Of a stretch of 9,787 nt of DNA, positions 1 to 7,384 are shown in pieces. This DNA comes from JAAZVM01 sp041642635. GTDB taxonomy: Bacteria; Patescibacteriota; Gracilibacteria; BD1-5; UBA6164. Both the position numbers and the translations under genes were made by a program. Within the stretch, counting starts at the first letter, position 1; the number at the start of each line of letters is the position of its first letter. A model generated the notes under the pieces. It worked only from the letters and a program-made list of their open reading frames with translations. It searched no databases and was not told where the DNA came from. The DNA is taken from the NCBI GenBank assembly GCA_041642635.1, contig JBEPWB010000044.1, positions 1 to 9,787 of the forward strand, in the 5' to 3' direction.

Positions 1-400
1 TAGATGCTGTTTGTGTGTTTTCTAACATTGTTAATAGTTGGAATTTTGTTCTGTTTGCATTAGTAGTGTATGTATAATATTTATTATCACTTGGATCTTT
101 TGCATTATCACTTATTCTTAAAGTATTTAATGTTCATGTTCCAGCGTATCATTGAATAGTTAGATTACTTCATGAATTAGTTACTGTCACAGATTCTTCT
201 GGCATTGGAACTTTTCATTCTCTTGCTTGCTCTATTCATAATCATGTTCTTATTTGTCACAAGTCACTTATTCTTTTACTGTCTCTTGATTCTCAAGCAA
301 ATCATTGTAGTGAGATAAATCAGATAGTTCATAGTATTGCTAGTATAGTTATTACTACTATTAGTTCCACTAATGTAAATGCAGTGTTTTTGTTTTGCAT
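1..400 (-). CDS. Type IV pilin-like protein, C-terminus cut by window start
   Basis: A pilin or pseudopilin subunit that would be processed at the inner membrane by a PilD-type prepilin peptidase and built into a type IV pilus-like filament. The visible 133 residues start with a 7-residue leader (MQNKNTA), then the class III signal and hydrophobic helix FTLVELIVVITILAILG, with the conserved Glu at mature position 5. The residue before the cleavage site is Ala rather than the usual Gly. Residues 102-124 (DPSDNKYYTY, then TNANRTKFQL) match the same region of the upstream pilin, so the two are paralogues. TGA is read as Gly (for example in LAILGTIGF). The gene starts 27 bases after the stop of the upstream pilin gene and is probably co-transcribed with it. 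No Shine-Dalgarno is visible. Whether it also carries a C-terminal binding domain lies outside the window. Confidence 0.9.
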
Positions 401-427
401 AAGTTATGTTTATATAATAATGTAAAT

Positions 428-1780
428 TTAATTAGAATAATTATAAAGTGCTTTTATTTCTTGCTCTGATAATCCACGATTATATATACGGATTTCATCA
501 ATTACTCAATCTAAAAAATTTTTATTTGAAGAATCTCATTTTCAAATATACAAAATTCAATTACTTCAAGAATAGTTTATAGGTCATCTAATATTATTTC
601 CATATAACAATGAATCTTTATAAATTTTTAAATAATTTCAATCATAAACTCATGAAAGAAAATATGTTTCTCAATTTTTTTCTGAATTTAGATTTGTAGA
701 AACTCTAAGTTCAGGACTTGTTCAAACATAAGTAAAAAAAGAAGTTTTTTTACTTTCTTTATTGCTAGAATCTATTCTTAAAAAATATGCTCACTCTGAT
801 CATCAATCATAAGATATAATATTTTGGTTACCTCATCACGATACCCTATTATATTTTATTTTTACGATAATTGTAAGTTTATCTAACTCAGGAAAATCAT
901 TAATCTGTAGAGAATCATCAATTCAATCAAAAATCATTGAATTTCAAATTTTTCAGTTTCAATTTAAAAACTGAGGTCAAAATCAATTAGTTCAACAATT
1001 TACTAATACTCAACTATTATAACAATTGGCATTATTTCAATACTTACTAAAATCTTTCAATACAACCTGACTTCAACTCATGCTAGTTGTTTCCATATCC
1101 CAATATCCAATTAAACTTTCATCTAAGGCTGCGTTAGATTTATCATTGATTAAATCCTTGTTTCTATTATACATATTTGAAAATAATATATTTCAACTTC
1201 ATGTCACAATATCATTACCATTAAAAATTAATTTATAATTAGTATTTCAATTTCAAATATCTAAATTTTCAGATACAGGAGAATTATCTTCATTAATAAT
1301 AATTCAAATATTGTTTCATATACTTTTCGGTTCCCTATTTAAATAATTAGTATTTGCATAGGAATGATTTATAAAAGCCATTTGACTATTTGTTTCCATA
1401 AATCATAAAAGTTGAAATTTTGTTTTATTTGCATTTGTGGCATAAACATATTTTGATTTATCAATAGGATCAAGTGGAGTTTCGCTCATAGTTATAAGTC
1501 TAGAAGTTTTATCTCAAAAATATCATTGATATCATATAATTACTCAGCTTGCAGTTATTGTTACTTTTCAATCGGATTCAACCTCAGGATAACTCTCATT
1601 TTTTATATAATGAAGTTCTAATAGTTTTTCTATATTTTTCATTGTAGATAATCTACTTACATCTCTAGCTTGCTTAGAGTATCACTGAATAGATATAAAA
1701 CCAATTGTTCATAGTATTGCTAATATTGTAATTACAACTATTAATTCTACTAATGTAAAACCTTTATTTATTTTTTGCAT
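428..1780 (-). CDS. Type IV pilin-like protein with C-terminal LamG/concanavalin A-like domain
   Basis: A 450-residue pilin-type protein in two parts. Residues 1-7 (MQKINKG) are the leader, followed by the class III signal FTLVELIVVITILAILG with Gly at -1 and Glu at +5, a textbook prepilin peptidase site. The pilin region runs to about residue 135 and is paralogous to the downstream gene. Residues 215-450 resemble a Laminin_G_3 (LamG-like jelly-roll) domain: the entry motif LIGYWDME at 223-230, SMIFDGIDDS at 281-290, and the end motif DGVIDEIRIYNRGLSEQEIK at 424-443. Such domains usually bind carbohydrate or protein ligands, so I infer an adhesive, surface-displayed pilin. Two cysteines, C253 and C262, could form a disulfide. 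Ordinary type IV pilins are about 130-200 residues, so the length comes from this added domain. The first domain is certain; the LamG call rests on motif recognition. The stop is TAA. Confidence 0.88.
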
Positions 1781-1983
1781 AAAAATACATAATTATATAT
1801 ATATAAATATATTTGTGGGAAAATAATGATTTCATTAAACTATTTTTTTGATTTTTTGCAAGTTTTTAGCTATTGACAAAAGAGTGATTATATTTTTAAG
1901 ATAATAATTTTTAACAAAATTTTGATTTTTTAATTTAATTATTATTATAATGTATAGATTTATATAAGTAAATAAATATAATA
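1781..1983. other. Divergent intergenic region between pilin operon and clpP
   Basis: This 203-base, very AT-rich region separates two divergently transcribed genes and must hold both start signals. I see no further gene in it. On the minus strand the best pilin -10 box is TATAAT (plus-strand 1792-1797), only about 11 bases before the pilin ATG, with no convincing -35 box. That would give a very short or absent leader. Candidate plus-strand promoter elements for clpP are listed separately. A second plus-strand pair, TTGACA at 1873-1878 and TAAGAT at 1897-1902, is a possible alternative. Confidence 0.6.
1922..1951 (+). promoter_or_regulatory. Candidate sigma-70-type promoter for clpP
   Basis: A perfect -10 hexamer, TATAAT at 1946-1951, lies 18 bases downstream of TTGATT at 1922-1927 (four of six -35 positions match). 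Transcription would start near 1958, giving clpP a leader of about 26 bases. In DNA this AT-rich, a TATAAT by chance is common, so the call depends on its position. Confidence 0.45.
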
Positions 1984-2589
1984 ATGGTAAAAAGAGAAAT
2001 AAAACAAATAACAAGTACACTTATTCCAACTGTAATTGATAAAACACCTACTTGAGAAAGAGCTTATGATATTTATTCTAGATTGTTAGAAGACAGAGTT
2101 ATATTTTTGTGAGAATGAATAGATAGTAACGTTGCAAATACTGTAATTGCGCAATTACTATTCCTAGAAAAACAAGACCCAAAAGCTCCAATAACAATGT
2201 ATGTAAATTCTCCAGGATGACACGTTACTGCTTGATTAGCTATTTATGATACTATGCAATATGTAAAATGTCCAGTTCATACTGTAAGTATATGATTATC
2301 TGCAAGTATGGGTTCTATAATTTTGGCTTGATGAGAACCAGGAAAAAGATTTTCGCTACCTCATAGTGAAATAATGATTCATCAACCATTAGGATGAGCT
2401 GAATGACAAGCAAGTGATATTAGATTGGCTGCAGAACATATTATAAAAACTGGAAATACTCTTTATAAGATTTTAGCAAAACATACTTGAAAAGACTTAA
2501 AACAAGTGGAAAAAGATTGTGATAGAGATAATTTTATGTCAGCTGAAGAAGCACTAAAATATTGACTAATTGATAAAATAATAAAATAA
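1984..2589 (+). CDS. clpP: ATP-dependent Clp protease proteolytic subunit ClpP
   Basis: The 201-residue serine peptidase that forms the tetradecameric Clp barrel and degrades proteins fed in by ClpX- or ClpA/C-type unfoldases in the cytoplasm. The length is normal for the family. The catalytic triad is visible: Ser108 in SASMGS, His133 in MIHQP, and Asp182 in DRDNFMSAEEA. The substrate strand region YVNSPGGHV is at 73-81. By my count, 12 of its 17 glycines are encoded by TGA, including those in YVNSPGGH, LSIIL-proximal AGG and the C-terminal YGL, which makes this a strong local proof of the code. The start at 1984 fits the usual ClpP N-terminus; no Shine-Dalgarno precedes it. No Clp ATPase gene is adjacent. 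It converges on the prenyltransferase gene, and the two stop codons are 22 bases apart. Confidence 0.97.
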
Positions 2590-2623
2590 ACCAAAAGATA
2601 AATCTTTTGGTTTATTTTTTTCT
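2588..2623 (+). terminator. Rho-independent terminator of clpP, overlapping the convergent gene's end
   Basis: A 12-bp perfect stem pairs AAACCAAAAGAT (2588-2599) with ATCTTTTGGTTT (2602-2613) around a two-base loop. It is followed on the plus strand by a T-rich run. The stop codons of clpP and of the convergent prenyltransferase gene both touch the stem. On the minus strand the hairpin is followed by T-rich sequence too, so it may serve both genes. Confidence 0.8.
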
Positions 2624-3532
2624 TGTAGCAATATATTTTAATAAAAAATCTATTTTTTCTGAATGTAGTAATTCTGATTTTAAGAATAATGAATCCATTA
2701 TTCTGTTTAATTCTTTGTGGGTTTTTTCTAATCAAAGAAAATGAACAAATCATTTTTTTTCTCAGCTTCATACGCTTTTTCAAGTTTCTTCAGCAGTTCA
2801 TTCAACATCTAATAAATCATCTTTTATTTGAAAAGCTAATCAAACATTATATCAAAAATCATTATAATCATTCAAAAATAAATCAAGATTTTGTTTCAAA
2901 ATATCTTCTCTATCTGCAAATATTTTTTCAGCAATATAAATTCAACCTACAATACTAGCATCAATCAGAGCTCAAGTTTTTTTGTCATGAGTTAATTTTA
3001 AAAATTCATAAGTTAATTGTCATGAATTTCTTTCATAATATAAGTCTAAAACTTGTCATCAAAGCATTCATTCAAATCAAGCAGATTTTGCAAAATAACT
3101 TGTCAATTTTTGACTTCAAATAGAATTAACCAAATCTATAGAAAGTGTGTTAAGCATATCTCAAACAAGAGTTGCAGTTGTTTCATTATATTTTTTCCAA
3201 GTTGTTAATTCTCATCTTCTTATAGTATCATTATCCATACAAGGTAAATCATCATGAACCAGAGAATATGCATGCAAAATTTCAATAGCAATTAAATATT
3301 TTGTAATATCATCTTCATAATGAATTTCTTCAAATTTTTTTCATGAAAAAATAATATAAAATTCAAGTGCTAAAATTGCTCTAACTCTTTTTCATCATTT
3401 ACAAGCATAAACACAAGCTTCTTTGAATTCATCAAAACCCAAATTATTTGTATTTTCAAAATAATTCAAAAAATATATTTCTATTGATTTATCAATAAAT
3501 AATTTATATTTATCATACCAAGATGGAAGCAT
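2612..3532 (-). CDS. ispA: Polyprenyl (farnesyl-type) diphosphate synthase
   Basis: A 306-residue trans-prenyltransferase that condenses isopentenyl diphosphate with allylic diphosphates in the cytoplasm, here probably making the C15 primer for UppS. Visible family motifs in order: GGKRVRA at 46-52; first Asp-rich motif DDLPCMD at 94-100, the DDx4D form typical of bacterial enzymes; RRG at 105-107; GGQVLDL at 158-164; KTGALI at 185-190; and the second Asp-rich motif FQIKDDLLD at 234-242. The residues just before the first motif (YSLVH) match E. coli IspA, which suggests farnesyl rather than longer products. The motif usually reading TTH reads TTW (residues 110-112), a notable change near the substrate pocket. 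By my count, 21 of 23 glycines are TGA codons, including both in GGK. The gene lies 21 bases downstream of uppS and is probably co-transcribed with it. Confidence 0.93.
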
Positions 3533-3553
3533 AATCTAAAAATTTAATAATTA

Positions 3554-4231
3554 TTATTTTCAAAAATTTCTTTTTGAACTGTTAAAAAAATCTATCACTT
3601 TATCAAGCTCAATCTCATCGAATTCTGGCCATTTTTTTTCAGTAAAATAATATTCACTATATTCACTATTAAAAAGCAAAAATCAACTATGTCTAACATC
3701 TCATCAAGTTCTAACTATTATATCTGGATTAGGATATTTTCAAGTATCTAAATATTTTTTGAATTCTTCTTTTGTTAATTTTTCTGGATCAATTCAATTA
3801 CTGATAATTTTTTTTGTAGCTCTAATTATTTCATCTTGTCATCAATAAACCAGAGCTATAACTAAAGTTATTCATGTATTATTTTTTGTTTTTTCTTTTA
3901 CATTGTTAAGTACTTCTTGAGATTTTTCTGGTAATTTTGTAATATCTCAAATAGTTTCAAATCTCAAATCATTTTCTAACATTTCTCAAAGAAATTTTTC
4001 TATATTATCAATAAGAGAAATAATTCATTTTATTTCCTCTTCTCATCTTTTCCACAAATTATCTGTTGATAATGCCCAAAGAGTCAAATATTTTATTCAT
4101 CTAATCTGAGCTAAAGAAGTAATTTTTTTTACATTATCTGCTCAAGTTTTATGTCATATTATGTTTGGTAAATGTTTGGATTTTGCCCATCTGCGATTAC
4201 CATCCATTATTATTCAAAGATGATTTACCAT
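3554..4231 (-). CDS. uppS: Isoprenyl transferase (undecaprenyl diphosphate synthase)
   Basis: A 225-residue cis-prenyltransferase that extends farnesyl diphosphate with isopentenyl units to make undecaprenyl diphosphate, the lipid carrier for peptidoglycan and other wall polymers. Family motifs: IIMDGNRRWAK at 7-17 with the catalytic Asp10; IGHKTGA at 25-31; YLTLWALSTDN at 48-58; and the C-terminal RTGGDVRHSGF at 174-184 followed by SEYSEYYFTEKKWPEF. The length is slightly short for the family (about 230-250). The motif that usually reads NYGGR reads VYGGQ at 128-132, a mild divergence. The following gene is a farnesyl-type synthase 21 bases on, so substrate and product enzymes are paired. 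A hairpin separates it from secF upstream; a minus-strand TATAAT (plus 4251-4256) about 20 bases before the ATG could be its own -10 box. Confidence 0.95.
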
Positions 4232-4261
4232 TTTTTAAAATTAAATATATATTATAAAAAC

Positions 4262-4294
4262 AAAGACAAATTTTTTATATTAAAATTTGTCTTT
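4262..4294 (-). terminator. Terminator downstream of secF
   Basis: A 13-bp perfect inverted repeat pairs AAAGACAAATTTT (4262-4274) with AAAATTTGTCTTT (4282-4294) around a 7-base loop. Read on the minus strand it is followed by GTTTTTATAAT, a U-rich tail. It sits directly after the secF stop codon and before uppS, so it should separate the two transcription units. Confidence 0.78.
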
Positions 4295-4306
4295 TTAAAA
4301 AATAAT

Positions 4307-5326
4307 TTATACAACTATTTTATCCTCTGGATTTACTTGTTCTTTTTTATAAATTTTTAGAGTTTTATTTTTATTTACTTCATACAATATCGGCGCAGCA
4401 ACAAATATCGAACTATAAGTACCAACAATAGTACCAAAAATCATAGCAAGAATAAATCAGCTAACTCATTCAGGACCAAAAATAAATATTGTAATAAGAA
4501 CAAATAATAAAGTTAAACTAGTATAAATACTTCTCCTTATACTTTGTTTTACTGATAAATTAATTATTTCATATAATTTTTTTCAATTTTTTCATTGTTT
4601 TCATCAATACATTTTTAAGTTAGATCTAATTCTATCAAAAATAACAATAGTATCATTAATAGAATAACCTAAAATCGTTAAAAGTGCAGTTATAAAAAAT
4701 GTATCTATTTGAAATTGTGAAAAAAGCATTCAAGCTAAAACATATAATCACGTAGAAATAATAACATCATGAAAAAGTGTCGCTAAAGTAATAGTAGCAA
4801 ATGAAAAAACACTTATTCAAGACACAACTCATGAAAATGCAAAGGAAACATAAATAGTAATACCAATAATAGCTATTAATAATGTAATTATAGCAGTATT
4901 TCTAATATAATCTCAAAAACTTTTACCAATATTTTGATATGATGACTCTTCAACTTCTGGATCATAAGATTCTAATACAGCTAATGATTTATCTCTAAAA
5001 GTAGCTTTTAAATTATCAAGGTTTTCATCGCTAATATTTGTATTAAATCATGCAACAACAACCAAAATATTTTCTCATGTTACCTTGTATGAATTAATAT
5101 CATTAATAACGGGATTTCATTCAAAAGTAATTTCACTAGATTCTTCAAGTAAATCAGTTTCTATCTGCTCAGCAACTACATTATCTTGGTAAGTGTATTC
5201 TATACTAACTCAACCAGTCATATCGATTCACAAATTTAACCTAGAAAACAACAAGAATAAAATTGAAATTATTACTAAAAATCAAGATATTCCAAAAAAT
5301 ACAAATCTGTTTTTTATAAAGTCCAT
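4307..5326 (-). CDS. secF: Protein translocase subunit SecF
   Basis: A 339-residue inner-membrane protein of the SecDF complex, which uses the proton gradient to help pull proteins across the membrane after SecA/SecYEG translocation. The architecture is the family one: a first membrane helix at about 8-28, GIDMTGG at 33-39, an extracytoplasmic domain at about 40-135, then five membrane segments. Key motifs are FHD at 185-187, TILGYSINDTIVIFDRIR at 217-234, and FGPEGVSGF at 293-301. Glycines in GIDMTGG, GFILAM-flanking positions and others are partly TGA. The C-terminal tail is hydrophilic. SecD is normally encoded just upstream, sometimes fused; here the upstream neighbour is a divergent DedA gene, so secF stands alone. 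No clear promoter was found in the 144 bases before it. Confidence 0.96.
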
Positions 5327-5365
5327 AATTTTATTTAAATATAAATATATCAGTCAATATTGTAT

Positions 5366-5399
5366 TTAAAAACAATAAAATGCAAATTAAAAACAATAA
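5366..5399. repeat. Pair of 13-bp direct repeats, 21 bp apart
   Basis: TTAAAAACAATAA occurs exactly at 5366-5378 and again at 5387-5399. The 21-base offset is two helical turns, which would put the copies on the same face of DNA. They lie in the divergent secF/dedA intergenic region. The low-complexity composition weakens the case for a protein binding site. Confidence 0.5.
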
Positions 5400-5402
5400 C
5401 TA

Positions 5403-5449
5403 GTTAATTTTTTAATTTAAACTGTTAATTTTACAAAAATTAGTTAATA
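5403..5449. repeat. Repeated GTTAAT boxes upstream of dedA
   Basis: GTTAATTTT is at 5403-5411 and 5424-5432, again with a 21-base offset, and a related GTTAATA is at 5443-5449. The first two copies share the preceding AACT. They sit just upstream of the dedA start at 5471. The 144-base region 5327-5470 contains no gene and no convincing -35/-10 pair for dedA, so these boxes are the only structured signals seen there. Confidence 0.45.
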
Positions 5450-5470
5450 TAAAAAAAATAATTAATATAA

Positions 5471-6250
5471 ATGTTTTACATGAGAGAAAAAATAAAAAAA
5501 ATTGTTGCCTTAATTATAAAAATAATAAATATTGCCTTAATTTGATTAACAATAGTTTTAGCACTAATTGCAATATTCAAAAAAGAATGGATAGAAAATT
5601 TTATAGAATGGGTTAGTTTAATAGTAGAATGATTATGATCATGGAACTATTTTATTTGATTTACAAGTAGTTTAATAGAAGCATTCCCTGTTATTTGAGT
5701 AGTAGTTCCAGGACAAAATATTTTATTAATAGTTGGTTGATTTTTTTGAAAAATTAGTACAACTAATCTAATATATTTAATGATAATCGCGTCAATTTGA
5801 GCAGTTATAGGTAATTACATTTGATATTTGCTTTGAAAATATTATTGAGATAGTTTTTTTGAAAAATATTGAAACTGGTTTGGAATATGATTAACTGAAG
5901 TAAAATACCTAAAAAAATCTATACATAAATGGTGAGCTATCTGAATAATTCTTTGAAAATTTCATCCAATGACAAGAGCTTTCTTACCATTTATAGCGTG
6001 AAGTATGTGAATGAAGAATATGAAGTTTATGATTTACAATATTATTGGTTCAATAATTCGGGCAGTAACAATAATATGATTATGAGTATTATTTGTAGAA
6101 TATTATGAAATAATACTCGAACATATTTGAAAATTAATGATTTTAATATTTGCTATAGTTTGATTTTATATTTACAAATTTAGAAAAAAAGAATTTATGA
6201 AATATATGCAAGAAAAAAATGAAGAATTAGAAAATCTCTGAAAAAAATAA
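5471..6250 (+). CDS. DedA family (VTT/SNARE-associated domain) membrane protein
   Basis: A 259-residue polytopic inner-membrane protein of the DedA superfamily. Members are needed for membrane homeostasis, and some act as flippases for polyprenyl-phosphate or phospholipid carriers. The family signature is clear: SLIEAFPVIGVVVPGQNILL at 67-86 (acidic residue E70 and the P-G turn of the first re-entrant loop), GNYIGYLLGKYYG at 114-126, and GKFHPMTRAFLPFIAGSMG at 162-180 with the conserved Arg169. N- and C-terminal membrane helices flank this core, and a charged tail ends the protein. MFYM gives two possible starts, 5471 and 5480; nothing decides between them. Many glycines are TGA. In this window the undecaprenyl carrier enzymes lie nearby, so a carrier-recycling role is attractive, but that is inference. 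Confidence 0.92.
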
Positions 6251-6256
6251 AAGAAA

Positions 6257-6280
6257 AAGTCTAGCTTTTTAGCTAGACTT
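6257..6280 (-). terminator. Hairpin terminator for the tRNA-like gene, shared with dedA end
   Basis: A 10-bp perfect stem pairs AAGTCTAGCT (6257-6266) with AGCTAGACTT (6271-6280) around a 4-base loop. On the minus strand it is followed by TTTTTCTTTT, a good U-tract, so it ends the transcript of the tRNA-like gene just upstream. On the plus strand the hairpin is followed by A residues, so it is a weaker terminator for dedA. Confidence 0.78.
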
Positions 6281-6286
6281 AAAAAT

Positions 6287-6366
6287 TGGTCGCGGTAGTT
6301 GGACTTGAACCAACGCACATTATATCTATTGATATAACAGCTCTTCCAACTGAGACTTATACCCCG
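6287..6366 (-). tRNA. tRNA-like gene with irregular anticodon arm, identity uncertain
   Basis: An 80-base minus-strand gene with most tRNA hallmarks. The acceptor arm pairs CGGGGTA with TACCGCG (one G-G mismatch at the third pair), followed by discriminator A and an encoded CCA. The T arm is perfect: GTTGG, loop TTCAAGT, CCAAC. The D loop AGTTGGAA is recognisable, but the D stem (AGTCTC with GAGCT) has an extra bulged T. The anticodon arm is abnormal: GTTATATC and GATATAAT form an almost continuous 8-bp hairpin with a 4-base AATA loop. Holding the stem to 5 bp leaves a 10-base loop, ATCAATAGAT. No reading gives a 7-base loop with U33 and a paired stem, so I cannot name the anticodon. It is about four bases longer than a standard tRNA. 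A strong promoter and terminator flank it. It may be a diverged tRNA, a pseudogene or a tRNA-like RNA. Confidence 0.6.
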
Positions 6367-6379
6367 ATAAACTATTTTT

Positions 6380-6406
6380 ATTATATATAACTTAAAAAAA
6401 TGTCAA
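6380..6406 (-). promoter_or_regulatory. Promoter of the tRNA-like gene
   Basis: On the minus strand a perfect -35 box TTGACA (plus 6401-6406) and a perfect -10 box TATAAT (plus 6380-6385) are 15 bases apart. The expected transcript start is about 7 bases downstream, close to the 5' end of the tRNA-like gene at 6366. The -35 box overlaps the start codon of the plus-strand methyltransferase gene. Confidence 0.7.
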
Positions 6407-7365
6407 ACATAAATAAATTAAATAAAGAATTTATAGAAAAAATTAACGAAATTTATTCAAAAGAAGATATAAAAATTTGTCTTGAATGATTTAACACTGA
6501 AAAAAGAAATACAAGTTTTAGAATAAATAATTTAAAAAAAGATTCAAAAAAAATCGTTCTAGATTTTCTAGAAAAAAATAACATAGAATACAAAAAAATA
6601 CAAGGTTTTAATAATACTTACAAAATAATTAGTTGAGATGAAAAAATTCTTTGGGATTCTGAAATTATAAAAGATTGATATATATATTTGCAATCTATTT
6701 CTAGCCAAATTCCTGTAGAGATTCTTGATATAAAAGAGAATGCAAAAGTTTTAGATCTTACTGCTGCTCCAGGAGGAAAAACTTCACAAGCTGCTGATAA
6801 AATGAAGAATTCTTGAAGTATTATTGCTAATGAATTAAACGCAATAAGAATAGAAAAACTAAAATTTACTCTTGAAAGACAATGAGTAAAAAATACAAAA
6901 ATAATCAAAAATGATGCTAGAAATATTTTAAAAAATAATTCTACATACAAAGAATATTTTGACTATATAATTGCAGATTTACCTTGTAGTGCAGAATGAA
7001 AATTTAACACAAATATTGAAAAATCTCATGCTTATTGGTCAACAGAAGTAGTTAAGAAAAACTACAAGCTACAAAAACAAATAATTCAAAATTCAATTGA
7101 TTTATTAAAAAAATGATGAGAATTAGTTTATAGTACTTGTACTATTTCTCCAGAAGAAAACGAAGATATTTGTCATATGATTCTTTGTAATTTTCCTCAA
7201 ATGCAAATACAAGAAATAAATTTTGAATACGAATTTGCAAGACCAGGGTTAACAAAATTTCAAAACAAACATTTCAAAAAAGAAATAGAAAAAACAATTA
7301 GAGTTTTACCAAGTGTAGAATCAGAATGATTTTTTCTAGCAAAATTCAAAAAAATTACAGATTAA
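6400..7365 (+). CDS. RsmB/RsmF-type rRNA (cytosine-C5) methyltransferase
   Basis: A 321-residue SAM-dependent methyltransferase of the NOL1/NOP2/Sun family, which makes 5-methylcytosine in rRNA through a covalent cysteine adduct. Motifs in order: YLQSISSQIPVEIL at 96-109 (family entry motif), the SAM-binding loop VLDLTAAPGGKTSQ at 117-130, acidic residue E145, NDAR at 181-184, IADLPCSAEG at 191-200 with one conserved cysteine C196, and YSTCTISPEENE at 254-265 with the catalytic-type cysteine C257. The C-terminal strand RVLPSVESEGFFLAKF is at 311-326. It lacks the N-terminal NusB-like domain of E. coli RsmB, and the N-terminal region of about 90 residues resembles the short RNA-binding arm of RsmF-like enzymes. 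I cannot tell which cytosine it modifies. Nine of 13 glycines are TGA by my count. Its end forms the terminator stem. Confidence 0.93.
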
Positions 7366-7384
7366 AATCTGTAATTTTTTTTTT
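7351..7384 (+). terminator. Rho-independent terminator built from the last codons of the methyltransferase gene
   Basis: AAAATTACAGAT (7351-7362) pairs perfectly with ATCTGTAATTTT (7367-7378) around the loop TAAA, followed by a run of T to 7384. The 5' arm is coding (Ile-Thr-Asp end) and the stop codon lies in the loop. The convergent minus-strand gene ends at 7383, inside the T-run, so the hairpin may also serve it. Confidence 0.82.

Noticed and set aside
2463..2958. Short standard-code ORFs across the clpP/prenyltransferase junction
   Set aside because: They lie in other frames or are fragments of larger table 25 genes; their translations are low-complexity and match no family. The same holds for short ORFs at 1835-2020, 4172-4360, 6618-6950, 7326-7508, 8320-8598, 8842-9102 and 9139-9357.
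5327..5357. Promoter for secF using TTGACT at 5352-5357 (minus strand)
   Set aside because: The matching -10 box (TAAAAT, plus 5328-5333) would touch the start codon, putting the transcript start inside the gene.
5366..5449. CRISPR array in the repeat region upstream of dedA
   Set aside because: Repeats are only 9-13 bases, spacers are under 13 bases, two different motifs are involved, and no cas genes are nearby.
6287..6366. tRNA-Gly(UCA), the expected UGA-reading tRNA
   Set aside because: TCA is present in the anticodon arm but is preceded by A instead of U33, and that register leaves a weak stem with a mismatch and an 8-base variable region. The evidence does not support naming it.
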